A stretch of DNA of 64,000 nt from contig NZ_JACHJK010000007.1 in NCBI RefSeq assembly GCF_014203595.1, positions 310,001-374,000 on the forward strand. The letters are read 5' to 3'. A program made the position numbers and the translations under genes. The notes under the pieces are model-generated. The model was not told where the DNA came from. It saw only the letters and a program-made list of their open reading frames with translations, and did not search any database. Below are positions 1 through 8,071 of the stretch, in pieces (the stretch's first letter is position 1; each line of letters starts with the position of its first letter). The stretch is from Streptomyces echinatus (lineage in GTDB: Bacteria; Actinomycetota; Actinomycetes; Streptomycetales; Streptomycetaceae).

Positions 1-547
1 GCTCCGTGAGAAGGGTCTCGTCACCGCGGGCGTACGCGGCGTTGACCCGGCTGAGGAACTCCTCGCGCCGCTTGCGCTCCTCTTCCTCCTGGGCCAGGTC
101 GGGGTGCGCCTTGCGGGCGAGGTCGCGGTAGAGCTTGCGGGCCCCCTCGCTGGGCCGCACCCGCGGCGGGGGCTGCACCGCCTGGCCGGTGAGCATGGCG
201 GTGGCCTCCGGGAACAGGCCGTCCCCGTCCATCCAGCCGTGCAGCAGCTCCTCCACGCCCGGGATCGGCTGCACGCGGGCGCGGGCCTCCTCGGCGAGGC
301 GGAGGTCCTCGGGATCACCGGTTCGGGCGGCCTTCGCCTCGGCGATCTCCGCGTCCAGTTCCTCGATCCGGACGTAGAGGGGGCCGAGGCGCTGCTCGTG
401 CAGGCGGGAGAAGTTCTCGACCTCGACGCGGAAGGTCTCCACAGCGATCTCGTACTCGATCAACGCCTGCTCGGCGGCCCGTACGGCCTGTTCCAGCCGT
501 TCCTCGGGACGCGGCGGCCGGGACCGGTCGGCTTCGGGGGTCGTCAC
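1..547 (-). CDS. J-domain protein, 3' end outside the window
   Basis: The protein starts at GTG 547 (VTTPEADRSRPP) and is still open at base 1, so only about 182 residues are seen. Residues 15-90 are rich in Glu, Ala and Arg and look like a coiled coil. Near residue 145 the sequence turns into a J-domain-like helix pair with the diagnostic HPD tripeptide (KLYRDLARKAHPDLAQEEEE), followed by FLSRVNAAYARGDE. J domains recruit Hsp70 (DnaK) and stimulate its ATPase. Here the J domain follows the coiled coil instead of opening the protein as in DnaJ, so this is a type III-like or specialised J protein, not DnaJ itself. Its client is unknown. Confidence 0.75.
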   Translation of the reverse strand, partial: MTTPEADRSRPPRPEERLEQAVRAAEQALIEYEIAVETFRVEVENFSRLHEQRLGPLYVRIEELDAEIAEAKAARTGDPEDLRLAEEARARVQPIPGVEELLHGWMDGDGLFPEATAMLTGQAVQPPPRVRPSEGARKLYRDLARKAHPDLAQEEEERKRREEFLSRVNAAYARGDETLLTE

Positions 548-680
548 CCGCCCAGCGTAGCGCTGCGCTCGGCCTGGGCCGGGGTCCGAGGTTCCGGTCC
601 GGTGAGGATGCGGTGGGCGTGGGTGGGGATGCGGTGTCTCGCCGTGGGGCGATGGGTCCGCTGCCGGGTGCCGGGCCGTC

Positions 681-710
681 GTGGCCGCTCGCGCAGTTCC
701 CCGCGCCCCT
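681..710. repeat. Half copy of a common Streptomyces intergenic palindrome
   Basis: The core GCGCAGTTCCCCGCGCCCCT at 691-710 is one arm of a GC-rich palindrome that I know as very abundant between genes in Streptomyces. The second arm, which would read AGGGGCGCGGGGAACTGCGC, is missing here. The degenerate 44-bp repeats begin directly after it. Confidence 0.55.
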
Positions 711-885
711 CAGGAAGCCGCAGTCACGCCTGCTCGACAGCCCCCACCGACCCCAGGAAGCGGCAGGCACGCCTGCTCAGCATCTGCCCACGAGCCTCAG
801 GGAACTGCGGTATCGCCTGCTCGACAGCTCCCCACCGGCCTCAGGGAACTGCCCTCTCGCCTGCTCAGCACTGCCCGCGTCCCCA
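711..885. repeat. Four tandem copies of a degenerate 44-bp unit
   Basis: Units lie at 711-753, 754-797, 798-841 and 842-885 (43, 44, 44 and 44 bp). Each opens with CAGG[G/A]A[A/G]C.GC and carries CGCCTGCTC about 17 bases in. Units 1 and 3 share CTCGACAGC; units 2 and 4 share CTCAGCA. They fill most of the 380-bp gap between the J-domain gene and the DUF2252 gene. I see no coding frame or terminator in the gap. Confidence 0.75.
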
Positions 886-927
886 CCCAGCTGCCGCGCC
901 GTCCGCTCAGTGGCGGCCCGGGCTTCC

Positions 928-2367
928 TCACGCCTCCGTCTCGGCCGCCAGCCGGCCCGTGCGGATGGCTGTGAGGAGGTCGGTGTGGTCCGCCTCGGTG
1001 CGGTCGGCGTAGGAGACGGCGAACGTGGCGATCGCCTCGTCGAGCTCCTCGTTCTTGCCGCAGTACCCGGCGATCAGCCGCGGGTCGGCGCTGTGGGAGT
1101 GGGCGCGGGCCAGCAGCGCGCCGGTCATGCGGCCGTAGTCGTCGATCTGGTCGGTGGCGAGGGCGGCCGGGTCGACGCTGCCCTTGCGGTTGCGGAACTG
1201 ACGCACCTGGTACGGGCGCCCCTCGACGGTGGTCCAGCCGAGCAGGATGTCGCTGACGACCTGCATCCGCTGCTGGCCGAGGACCACCCGGCGGCCCTCG
1301 TGCGCGACCGGCCGGGTCGCGAGCCCGGCCGTGGCCAGGTGCGGGACGAGCACGGAGGGCCGGGCCTCCTTCACCTGGAGGACCAGGGGCTCTCCGCGGT
1401 GGTCGAGCAGCAGGACGACGTACGAGCGGGTGCCGACACTGCCGGTGCCCACCACCCGGAAGGCGACGTCGTGCACGGCGTGCCGGGCCAGCAGCGGGCG
1501 GAGGTCCTCGCCGAGGGTGTCGACGTACGGCTCCAGGGCCGCGACGACCGCCGCGGCCTCGGCGTCCGGGATGCCGCGCAGCACCGGCGGCGCGGGCACG
1601 AACCGGCGTCCGCCGTCCTCGGCCGCCTCGGTCGACTTCGCCGCGAACCGGCCGCTGGTGTTGGACCGGGCCTTCTCCGAGACCCGCTGCAGCGTGCCGA
1701 GCAGGTCGTGGGCGTCGGTGTGGGAGACCAGTTCCTCGTCCGCGATGGCGTTCCAGGCGTCGAGCGCGGGCAGCTTCGCGAGCAGCCGCATGGTGCGGCG
1801 GTAGGCGCCGGCCGCGTCGCGGGCCGCCGCGTGGCAGGTGTCCTCGTCGGCGCCCGCCTCCCGGCCGGCGAGCACCAGCGAGGTCGCGAGCCGCTTCAGG
1901 TCCCACTCCCAGGGGCCGTGCACGGTCTCGTCGAAGTCGTTGAGGTCGATCACGAGGTCGCCGCGGGCGTCGCCGTACAGCCCGAAGTTGGCCGCGTGCG
2001 CGTCCCCGCATATCTGGGTGCCGATCCTGGTCAGCGGAGTGCGCGCGAGGTCGTACGCCATGAGCCCGGCCGAGCCGCGCAGGAAGGCGAACGGGCCGGC
2101 TGCCATCCGGCCCACGCGGAGCGGGGTCAGCTCGGGGATGCGGCCGGCGTTGGACTCGGTCACCGCGCTCACCGCGTCGGGCCGGGCGGGGTCAAGGTCG
2201 AGGGCGCTGTGCGCGGAGCGGGGCACGCTCGACCGGAGCGCCTTGCCCTCCTCCTTCGGCGAACCCTGCGAGCCCCGCGGCGGCCACTCGGCGAATCCGC
2301 GCACCCGGGGCAGCCGGCGCGCCGCCCGGTCCGCCACGTCCGCCGCTCCCACACCGGTTCCGGTCAC
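928..2367 (-). CDS. DUF2252 family protein
   Basis: The product has 479 residues. I chose GTG 2367 because GGGGGAGG lies 8 bases upstream; an in-frame ATG at 2478 has no such site. The sequence matches the DUF2252 family: RMAAGPFAFLRGSAGLMAYD near the start, CGDAHAANFG, then DLNDFDET, a GDxHxxNFG...DFD pattern also seen in kinase-like phosphotransferase folds. From this the protein is probably a cytosolic phosphotransferase-like enzyme, but no substrate is established for the family. No signal peptide or membrane segment is visible. It appears monocistronic. Confidence 0.85.
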   Translation of the reverse strand: MTGTGVGAADVADRAARRLPRVRGFAEWPPRGSQGSPKEEGKALRSSVPRSAHSALDLDPARPDAVSAVTESNAGRIPELTPLRVGRMAAGPFAFLRGSAGLMAYDLARTPLTRIGTQICGDAHAANFGLYGDARGDLVIDLNDFDETVHGPWEWDLKRLATSLVLAGREAGADEDTCHAAARDAAGAYRRTMRLLAKLPALDAWNAIADEELVSHTDAHDLLGTLQRVSEKARSNTSGRFAAKSTEAAEDGGRRFVPAPPVLRGIPDAEAAAVVAALEPYVDTLGEDLRPLLARHAVHDVAFRVVGTGSVGTRSYVVLLLDHRGEPLVLQVKEARPSVLVPHLATAGLATRPVAHEGRRVVLGQQRMQVVSDILLGWTTVEGRPYQVRQFRNRKGSVDPAALATDQIDDYGRMTGALLARAHSHSADPRLIAGYCGKNEELDEAIATFAVSYADRTEADHTDLLTAIRTGRLAAETEA

Positions 2368-2850
2368 CGTGACCGCCTCCCCCGTACTGTCCGCACGCCG
2401 TGAACAGGCGTCCCCACGAACATCAACTCGAAGAGACCGTACAGCCGGTGGCCGAAACGCGTCAGACCCTGTGGACAACTCCGCCGGACGGCCACCGGGG
2501 AACGGCCCCCCACGGCCTCACCCGCCGCATCACCCCGCCGCCACCGCCCCGCCGGCACCGCCCTGCGACCCCGCCGCGAAATGCCCTGCCGCCCCACCTG
2601 ATTGGGGACGCACGCGGAGAGCGCGCCGACGGAAGACACCGCGCACACCGCCCACTGCACCCACCCGCACCACCCGGGTGACCCGGCTCTCATGAGGCGG
2701 ACGCCACCCCGTGACACCGGTCATGTGACCCGCGCCTCGCCCGGCCGCCACCTGCCCCCGCACTCGACGCACCGTCAGTCCGCACTGCCCCCACCGGCCT
2801 GAGAGCTTGCTCACAGCCGAGGCCCCCACGCGCGGGCGGCACGAAAACGA
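2368..2850. other. Intergenic, no gene seen
   Basis: The stretch is GC-rich and proline-codon-like in every frame with no convincing start, ribosome-binding site or homology. It must contain the promoter of the DUF2252 gene, which I cannot place. Confidence 0.5.
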
Positions 2851-2884
2851 CCAAGGGCCCATCGTTTTCACGATGGGCCCTTGG
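2851..2884 (-). terminator. Terminator of tRNA-Leu
   Basis: A perfect 14-bp stem (CCAAGGGCCCATCG and its complement) closes a 6-base loop. On the minus strand it sits 8 bases past the tRNA and is followed by TCGTTTTCGT. Confidence 0.85.
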
Positions 2885-2892
2885 CCTCTGTG

Positions 2893-2976
2893 TGCGCGAG
2901 GGGGGAGTTGAACCCCCACGCCCTTGCGGGCACTGGAACCTGAATCCAGCGCGTCTGCCTATTCCGCCACCCGCGC
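2893..2976 (-). tRNA. tRNA-Leu (CAG)
   Basis: The 84-nt cloverleaf has acceptor arms GCGCGGG and CTCGCGC (one G-U pair), anticodon loop TTCAGGT giving CAG, a long variable arm (GTGCCCGCAAGGGCGT) as expected of class II tRNAs, and the T-loop GTTCAACTC. The discriminator is A and CCA is not encoded. A possible -10 hexamer TAATGT lies upstream at 3033-3038, with only a weak -35. Confidence 0.95.
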
Positions 2977-3487
2977 ATTGGGTGTGTCTTCCGTTTCCCG
3001 CCCTTTCGGGCCGGCCCCTTCCGACACCCAGAACATTAGCACGTCGTACGGGGTGGATTCACATCGCTTCCCGCCCGCCCGCCTCCGCCTGCCCGGCCCG
3101 CACGCAGGCCCCCGGGACCCCGGCGCGCGCCGCACGCACCGCGCCCGCCGCGCCCGGAAACACCCGCACCTGCACCCGGCGGACCGTGCCGTGGCTCACG
3201 TGTCCCGTACGTATCAAGGAGACACGCCTCACGTATCAACCTCGTACCGGTCCAGGTCATCTGCCCAGGAGACGGACCGGGTCCACAGCCGGGTGCGGGA
3301 CACTGGTCTTCGCCCCCCTCTACGATCCATGGCAGCGGGACACGCGCCGAGAGTTCGAAGGGGAGCCGCTCGGGGAACCGGCTGATTGACGGGCGCGTAG
3401 ATACGATCAGTGAGCAGTACCGGCAGTACCCGGCACGGCAGCGGCACAGAGCAGGCAAGACGACGGCAGGGACGGAGGAGGTGCCCC
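2977..3487. other. Divergent promoter region between tRNA-Leu and fhaA
   Basis: The promoter of the cell-wall operon should lie here. Two TACGAT hexamers (near 3321 and 3397) are -10 candidates, but neither has a good -35 at 16-18 bases. The sequence ACGTATCAA occurs twice between 3210 and 3240. I see no gene. Confidence 0.4.
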
Positions 3488-4357
3488 ATGGGAGTCCTGA
3501 AGAAGTTCGAGCAGCGTCTCGAAGGTCTGGTGAACGGCACCTTCGCCAAGGTGTTCAAGTCCGAGGTCCAGCCCGTGGAGATCGCCGGAGCGCTCCAGAG
3601 GGAGTGCGACAACAACGCGACCATCTGGAACCGCGACCGCACCGTCGTACCCAACGACTTCATCGTGGAGCTGAGCGCGCCCGACTTCGAGCGCCTCAGC
3701 CCCTACTCCGGGCAGCTCGGCGACGAGCTGGCCGGCATGGTGCGCGACTACGCGAAGCAGCAGCGCTACACCTTCATGGGGCCGATCAAGGTCAACCTGG
3801 AGAAGGCCGACGACCTGGACACGGGTCTGTACCGGGTGCGCTCGCGCACCCTCGCCTCCTCCAGCAGCCAGCAGGGCGCGCCGGGGGCGGCCCCCGGCGC
3901 TCCGGCGGCCGGCCGCCCCGGCCAGCCGGCCCCCGGCGGCTACGGCTACCCGCCCGCCGCCCCTGCCGGCGCCCCCCCGATGCCGTCCGCGCCGCCGCCC
4001 GGCGCCCGCCCCGGCGGATACGGTTACCCGCAGCCCGCCACCCAGCGGCCCGCCGCGGCCCCGATGAGCGGCGCGCGGACCCGCTACTGGATCGAGATCA
4101 ACGGCACCCGCCATCAGATCTCCCGCTCGACGCTCGTGCTGGGCCGCAGCACCGACGCCGACGTGCGGATCGACGACCCCGGCGTCTCCCGCCGGCACTG
4201 CGAGATCCGGACCGGAACGCCCTCGACGATCCAGGATCTCGGCTCCACCAACGGCATCGTGGTGGACGGGCAGCACACCACCCGCGCTACGCTCCGCGAC
4301 GGCTCGCGGATCGTCGTGGGCAGCACCACCGTTATCTATAGGCAAGCCGAAGGGTGA
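3488..4357 (+). CDS. fhaA: FhaA-like protein: DUF3662 plus FHA domain
   Basis: The product has 289 residues from ATG 3488, preceded by GGAGG. Residues 1-115 form the DUF3662 domain (MGVLKKFEQRLEGLVNGTFA, then QPVEIAGALQREC). Residues 130-195 are a Gly/Pro/Ala linker. Residues 200-289 are an FHA domain, with LGRS, SRRH and LGSTNG marking the phosphothreonine-binding loops. In mycobacteria the orthologue is phosphorylated by PknB and binds the phosphorylated pseudokinase domain of MviN/MurJ to restrain peptidoglycan synthesis. The same cluster order here (FHA, FHA, PP2C, RodA, PBP, PASTA kinase) supports that role, and the likely partner lies at 57339-59060. It opens the operon; fhaB starts 10 bases downstream. 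Confidence 0.93.
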   Translation: MGVLKKFEQRLEGLVNGTFAKVFKSEVQPVEIAGALQRECDNNATIWNRDRTVVPNDFIVELSAPDFERLSPYSGQLGDELAGMVRDYAKQQRYTFMGPIKVNLEKADDLDTGLYRVRSRTLASSSSQQGAPGAAPGAPAAGRPGQPAPGGYGYPPAAPAGAPPMPSAPPPGARPGGYGYPQPATQRPAAAPMSGARTRYWIEINGTRHQISRSTLVLGRSTDADVRIDDPGVSRRHCEIRTGTPSTIQDLGSTNGIVVDGQHTTRATLRDGSRIVVGSTTVIYRQAEG

Positions 4358-4367
4358 AGCGGGGGCA

Positions 4368-4898
4368 ATGTCAGAGCTGACCCTCACGGTCATGCGGCTG
4401 GGTTTCCTGGCCGTACTGTGGCTGTTCGTGATCGTGGCCGTGCAGGTCATCCGGAGCGACCTGTTCGGTACGCGCGTCACTCAGCGCGGATCGCGTAGGG
4501 AAGCGTCCCGGCCGCAGCAGTCCGGCCGGCAGCAGGCCCGGCAGCAGGCCACGCCGCCGCCGCAGCGCGGCCAGCAGGGCGGCGGTGGCCGCCGCGGCCG
4601 CAACGCCCCCACCAAACTGGTCGTGTCCGAGGGCACACTGACCGGCACCACCGTGGCGCTGCAGGGGCAGACGATCACGCTGGGCCGGGCCCACGACTCC
4701 ACGATCGTGCTGGACGACGACTACGCCTCCAGCCGTCATGCCAGGATCTACCCCGACCGCGACGGCCAGTGGATCGTCGAGGATCTGGGCTCCACCAACG
4801 GCACCTACCTGGACCGGTCCCGGCTGACGACCCCGACGCCGATCCCGCTGGGCGCACCGATCCGCATCGGCAAGACCGTCATCGAGCTGCGGAAGTAG
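4368..4898 (+). CDS. fhaB: FhaB/FipA-like membrane FHA protein
   Basis: This 176-residue protein begins with a membrane segment at residues 5-27 (MRLGFLAVLWLFVIVAVQVI), so the rest probably faces the cytosol. Residues 40-85 are a Gln/Arg-rich linker. The C-terminal FHA domain (about 88-176) has LGRAHDSTIVL, SSRHARIY and LGSTNGTYLD. FHA domains bind phosphothreonine; the mycobacterial counterpart is a substrate of the PASTA kinases and links them to cell division and wall synthesis. GCGGGGG precedes the ATG. It lies between fhaA and the PP2C gene in the same direction, so co-transcription is likely. Confidence 0.92.
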   Translation: MSELTLTVMRLGFLAVLWLFVIVAVQVIRSDLFGTRVTQRGSRREASRPQQSGRQQARQQATPPPQRGQQGGGGRRGRNAPTKLVVSEGTLTGTTVALQGQTITLGRAHDSTIVLDDDYASSRHARIYPDRDGQWIVEDLGSTNGTYLDRSRLTTPTPIPLGAPIRIGKTVIELRK

Positions 4899-4990
4899 TG
4901 CTACATCATGAGTGAGCGCGAGCGGAGCGAGCACGCAGCGGCAGGCCGCCACCCGGTCTCCGGCGCGCTCCCGACCGGAGGGTGGGCAGT

Positions 4991-6601
4991 GTGGCTCGAC
5001 ACGACCGGCTGTACCCGGAGCCGACAGGCGAGGTGCGCATGAGTCTGTCCCTGCGCTTCGCCGCCGGATCGCACAAGGGCATGATCCGGGAGGGCAACGA
5101 GGACTCCGGTTACGCCGGTCCGCGCCTGCTCGCCATCGCCGACGGCATGGGCGGCCAGGCGGCCGGCGAGGTCGCCTCCTCCGAAGTGATCTCCACCCTG
5201 GTCGCGCTCGACGACGACGTGCCCGGCTCCGACCTCCTCACCTCCCTGGGCACGGCCGTGCGGCGTGCCAACGACCAGCTGCGCACCATGGTCGAGGAGG
5301 ACCCCCAGCTGGAAGGCATGGGGACGACCCTCACCGCGCTGCTGTGGACCGGGCAGCGGCTCGGCCTCGTGCACATCGGCGACTCCCGCGCGTATCTGCT
5401 GCGTGACGGCGTCCTCACCCAGATCACCCAGGACCACACCTGGGTGCAGCGGCTCGTCGACGAGGGCCGGATCACCGAAGAGGAAGCCACCACCCACCCG
5501 CAGCGCGCCCTGCTGATGCGCGCCCTCGGCAGCGGCGACCACGTCGAGCCCGATCTGTCGATCCGCGAGGTCCGCGCCGGCGACCGCTACCTGATCTGCT
5601 CCGACGGCCTCTCCGGCGTCGTCTCCCAGCAGACCCTGGAGGAGGCTCTCGCCAGCTACCAGGGCCCGCAGGAGACCGTGCAGGAACTGATCCAGCTCGC
5701 CCTGCGCGGCGGCGGCCCCGACAACATCACCGTCATCGTCGCCGACGTGCTCGACCTGGACACCGGCGACACCCTCGCCGGGCAGCTGTCCGACCAGCCG
5801 GTCGTGGTCGGCGCCGTCGCCGAGACCCAGCACCACCTGCACGACAACGGCATCATGCAGACGCCGGCCGGCCGAGCCTCCCACCTGGGCCGTCAGGGCC
5901 GGCGGCACGGCGGCGGCGAGTTCGGCCCGCCCGGCTCCGGCGACACCACCGGCTACATCCCGGCCGACGACTACGCCGACGACGACTTCACCAAGCCGCG
6001 CAAGCGGCGCTGGCTGAAGACCTCGCTCTTCGGCGCCCTCGCCCTCGCCGTGATCGGCGGCGGCCTGTACGGCGGCTACCGCTGGACGCAGACGCAGTAC
6101 TACGTCGGCACCAAGGACGAGCACATCGCGCTGTACCGCGGGATCAGCCAGGACCTGGCCTGGGTCTCGTTGTCGAAGGTGGAGAACGACCACCCCGAGA
6201 TCGAACTCAAGTACCTGCCGCCGTATCAGCAGAAGCAGGTGAAGGCCACGATTCCGGAGGGCGGTCTGGAGGCGGCCCGGACGAAGGTCCAGGAGCTGGC
6301 CGTGCAGGCGTCCGCCTGCCGCAAGCAGACCGAGCGCCAGGCCGCCGAGGAGGCGCGGCGCAACGCCAAGAACGGTGGCAAGGACAAGACCACCGGCTCC
6401 GGCACCGCGCGCAGCACCACGGGTGCCGTCACGCAGACCGCCTTCACCAAGGCCTCCCCGACGCCGAACCCTTCGGCCTCGAAGACGTCCCCCACGCCCC
6501 CTTCGAAGTCTCCGTCCACGACCCCGTCCGCGACCCCCAGCCCCGGCCCCACTCTCTCGGAGGATGAGCAGAAGGTCGTCTCGCTGTGCGGTAAGCAGTA
6601 G
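4991..6601 (+). CDS. pstP: PP2C-type Ser/Thr phosphatase, membrane anchored
   Basis: The product has 536 residues from GTG 4991, which has GGAGGG upstream; ATG 5039 is an alternative that removes 16 residues. The PP2C domain spans about residues 20-255, with the metal-binding signatures ADGMGGQAAGE, VHIGDSRAYL, CSDGLSG and DNITVIV. A basic stretch (KPRKRRW) precedes one membrane helix at about 345-368. A Lys- and then Ser/Thr/Pro-rich extracellular tail ends in LSEDEQKVVSLCGKQ. It should dephosphorylate targets of the PASTA kinase encoded four genes downstream, as PstP does in mycobacteria. Confidence 0.92.
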   Translation: MARHDRLYPEPTGEVRMSLSLRFAAGSHKGMIREGNEDSGYAGPRLLAIADGMGGQAAGEVASSEVISTLVALDDDVPGSDLLTSLGTAVRRANDQLRTMVEEDPQLEGMGTTLTALLWTGQRLGLVHIGDSRAYLLRDGVLTQITQDHTWVQRLVDEGRITEEEATTHPQRALLMRALGSGDHVEPDLSIREVRAGDRYLICSDGLSGVVSQQTLEEALASYQGPQETVQELIQLALRGGGPDNITVIVADVLDLDTGDTLAGQLSDQPVVVGAVAETQHHLHDNGIMQTPAGRASHLGRQGRRHGGGEFGPPGSGDTTGYIPADDYADDDFTKPRKRRWLKTSLFGALALAVIGGGLYGGYRWTQTQYYVGTKDEHIALYRGISQDLAWVSLSKVENDHPEIELKYLPPYQQKQVKATIPEGGLEAARTKVQELAVQASACRKQTERQAAEEARRNAKNGGKDKTTGSGTARSTTGAVTQTAFTKASPTPNPSASKTSPTPPSKSPSTTPSATPSPGPTLSEDEQKVVSLCGKQ

Positions 6602-6628
6602 GCAAGCCGTGAGAGGCCCTGTCACACG

Positions 6629-8071
6629 ATGAGCAGTACTACGAACTCGCCGACGCATCACACGTCCACGATCGGCGCCATCGGCGCCCCGAGCCGCCGC
6701 AACACCGAGCTGGCCCTGCTGGTCTTCGCCGTGGTCATCCCGGTGTTCGCCTACGCCAACGTGGGCCTGGCCATCGACGACCAGGTGCCCGCGGGCCTGC
6801 TGAGCTACGGACTCGGCCTCGGTCTGCTGGCCGGCGTCGCCCACCTCGGGGTGCGGAAGTTCGCGCCCTACGCCGACCCGCTGCTGCTGCCGCTGGCCAC
6901 CCTGCTGAACGGGCTCGGTCTGGTGTGCATCTGGCGGCTGGACCAGTCGAAGCTGCTGCAGTCGCTGCCCAACTTCGTCACGGCCGCGCCCCGCCAGCTG
7001 CTGTACACCGCACTGGGCATCGCCCTGTTCGTCGTGGTGCTGATCTTCCTCAAGGACCACCGCGTCCTGCAGCGCTACACCTACATCTCGATGTTCGGCG
7101 CCCTCGTGCTGCTCATCCTGCCGCTGGTGCCGGGCCTCGGTGCCAACATCTACGGCGCAAAGATCTGGATCCGGGTGCCCGGCCTGGGCTCGCTGCAGCC
7201 CGGTGAGTTCGCGAAGATCGTCCTCGCCGTCTTCTTCGCCGGCTACCTGATGGTGAAGCGGGACGCCCTGGCCCTCGCCAGCCGCCGCTTCATGGGGCTG
7301 TACCTGCCGCGTGGCCGCGACCTCGGTCCGATCCTGGTCGTCTGGGGCATCTCGATCCTCATCCTGGTCTTCGAGACCGACCTCGGCACCTCGCTGCTGT
7401 TCTTCGGAATGTTCGTCATCATGCTGTACGTCGCCACCGAGCGGACCAGCTGGATCGTCTTCGGTCTGCTGATGTCCTCGGCCGGTGCCGTCGGCGTGGC
7501 GAGCTTCGAGCCGCACGTGAAGATGCGTGTCCAGGCGTGGCTCGACCCGATGAAGGAGTACACCCTCAGCCAGCAGGGCGTGCTCGGCCACTCCGAGCAG
7601 GCCATGCAGGCCCTGTGGGCCTTCGGCTCCGGCGGCACGCTCGGCACCGGCTGGGGCCAGGGCCACTCGGACCTGATCAAGTTCGCCGCCAACTCCGACT
7701 TCATCCTCGCCACCTTCGGCGAGGAACTGGGGCTCGCCGGCATCATGGCGATCCTGCTGGTCTACGGCCTGATCGTGGAGCGCGGCGTGCGCACCGCCCT
7801 CGCCGCCCGCGACCCGTTCGGCAAGCTGCTCGCCATCGGCCTGTCCGGCGCCTTCGCCCTCCAGGTCTTCGTGGTGGCGGGCGGTGTCATGGGCCTCATC
7901 CCGCTGACCGGTATGACCATGCCGTTCATGGCGTACGGCGGTTCCTCCGTGCTGGCGAACTGGGCGCTGATCGCCATTCTCATCCGCATCAGCGACACCG
8001 CCCGGCGCCCGGCGCCCGCCCCCGCCAGCAACCCTGATGCCGAGATGACCCAGGTGGTCCGCCCGTCATGA
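6629..8071 (+). CDS. rodA: RodA/FtsW-family peptidoglycan glycosyltransferase
   Basis: This is a SEDS protein of 480 residues with about ten hydrophobic segments. The central part contains the family signatures GAKIWIRVPGLGSLQPGEFAK and, after the large loop, the C-terminal NSDFILATFGEELGLAG and MAYGGSS motifs. SEDS proteins polymerise lipid II into glycan strands in partnership with a class B PBP. That partner is encoded next, overlapping by four bases (ATGA), a strong sign of a working pair. I call it RodA rather than FtsW from this pairing and from the PASTA kinase context. Confidence 0.92.
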   Translation: MSSTTNSPTHHTSTIGAIGAPSRRNTELALLVFAVVIPVFAYANVGLAIDDQVPAGLLSYGLGLGLLAGVAHLGVRKFAPYADPLLLPLATLLNGLGLVCIWRLDQSKLLQSLPNFVTAAPRQLLYTALGIALFVVVLIFLKDHRVLQRYTYISMFGALVLLILPLVPGLGANIYGAKIWIRVPGLGSLQPGEFAKIVLAVFFAGYLMVKRDALALASRRFMGLYLPRGRDLGPILVVWGISILILVFETDLGTSLLFFGMFVIMLYVATERTSWIVFGLLMSSAGAVGVASFEPHVKMRVQAWLDPMKEYTLSQQGVLGHSEQAMQALWAFGSGGTLGTGWGQGHSDLIKFAANSDFILATFGEELGLAGIMAILLVYGLIVERGVRTALAARDPFGKLLAIGLSGAFALQVFVVAGGVMGLIPLTGMTMPFMAYGGSSVLANWALIAILIRISDTARRPAPAPASNPDAEMTQVVRPS

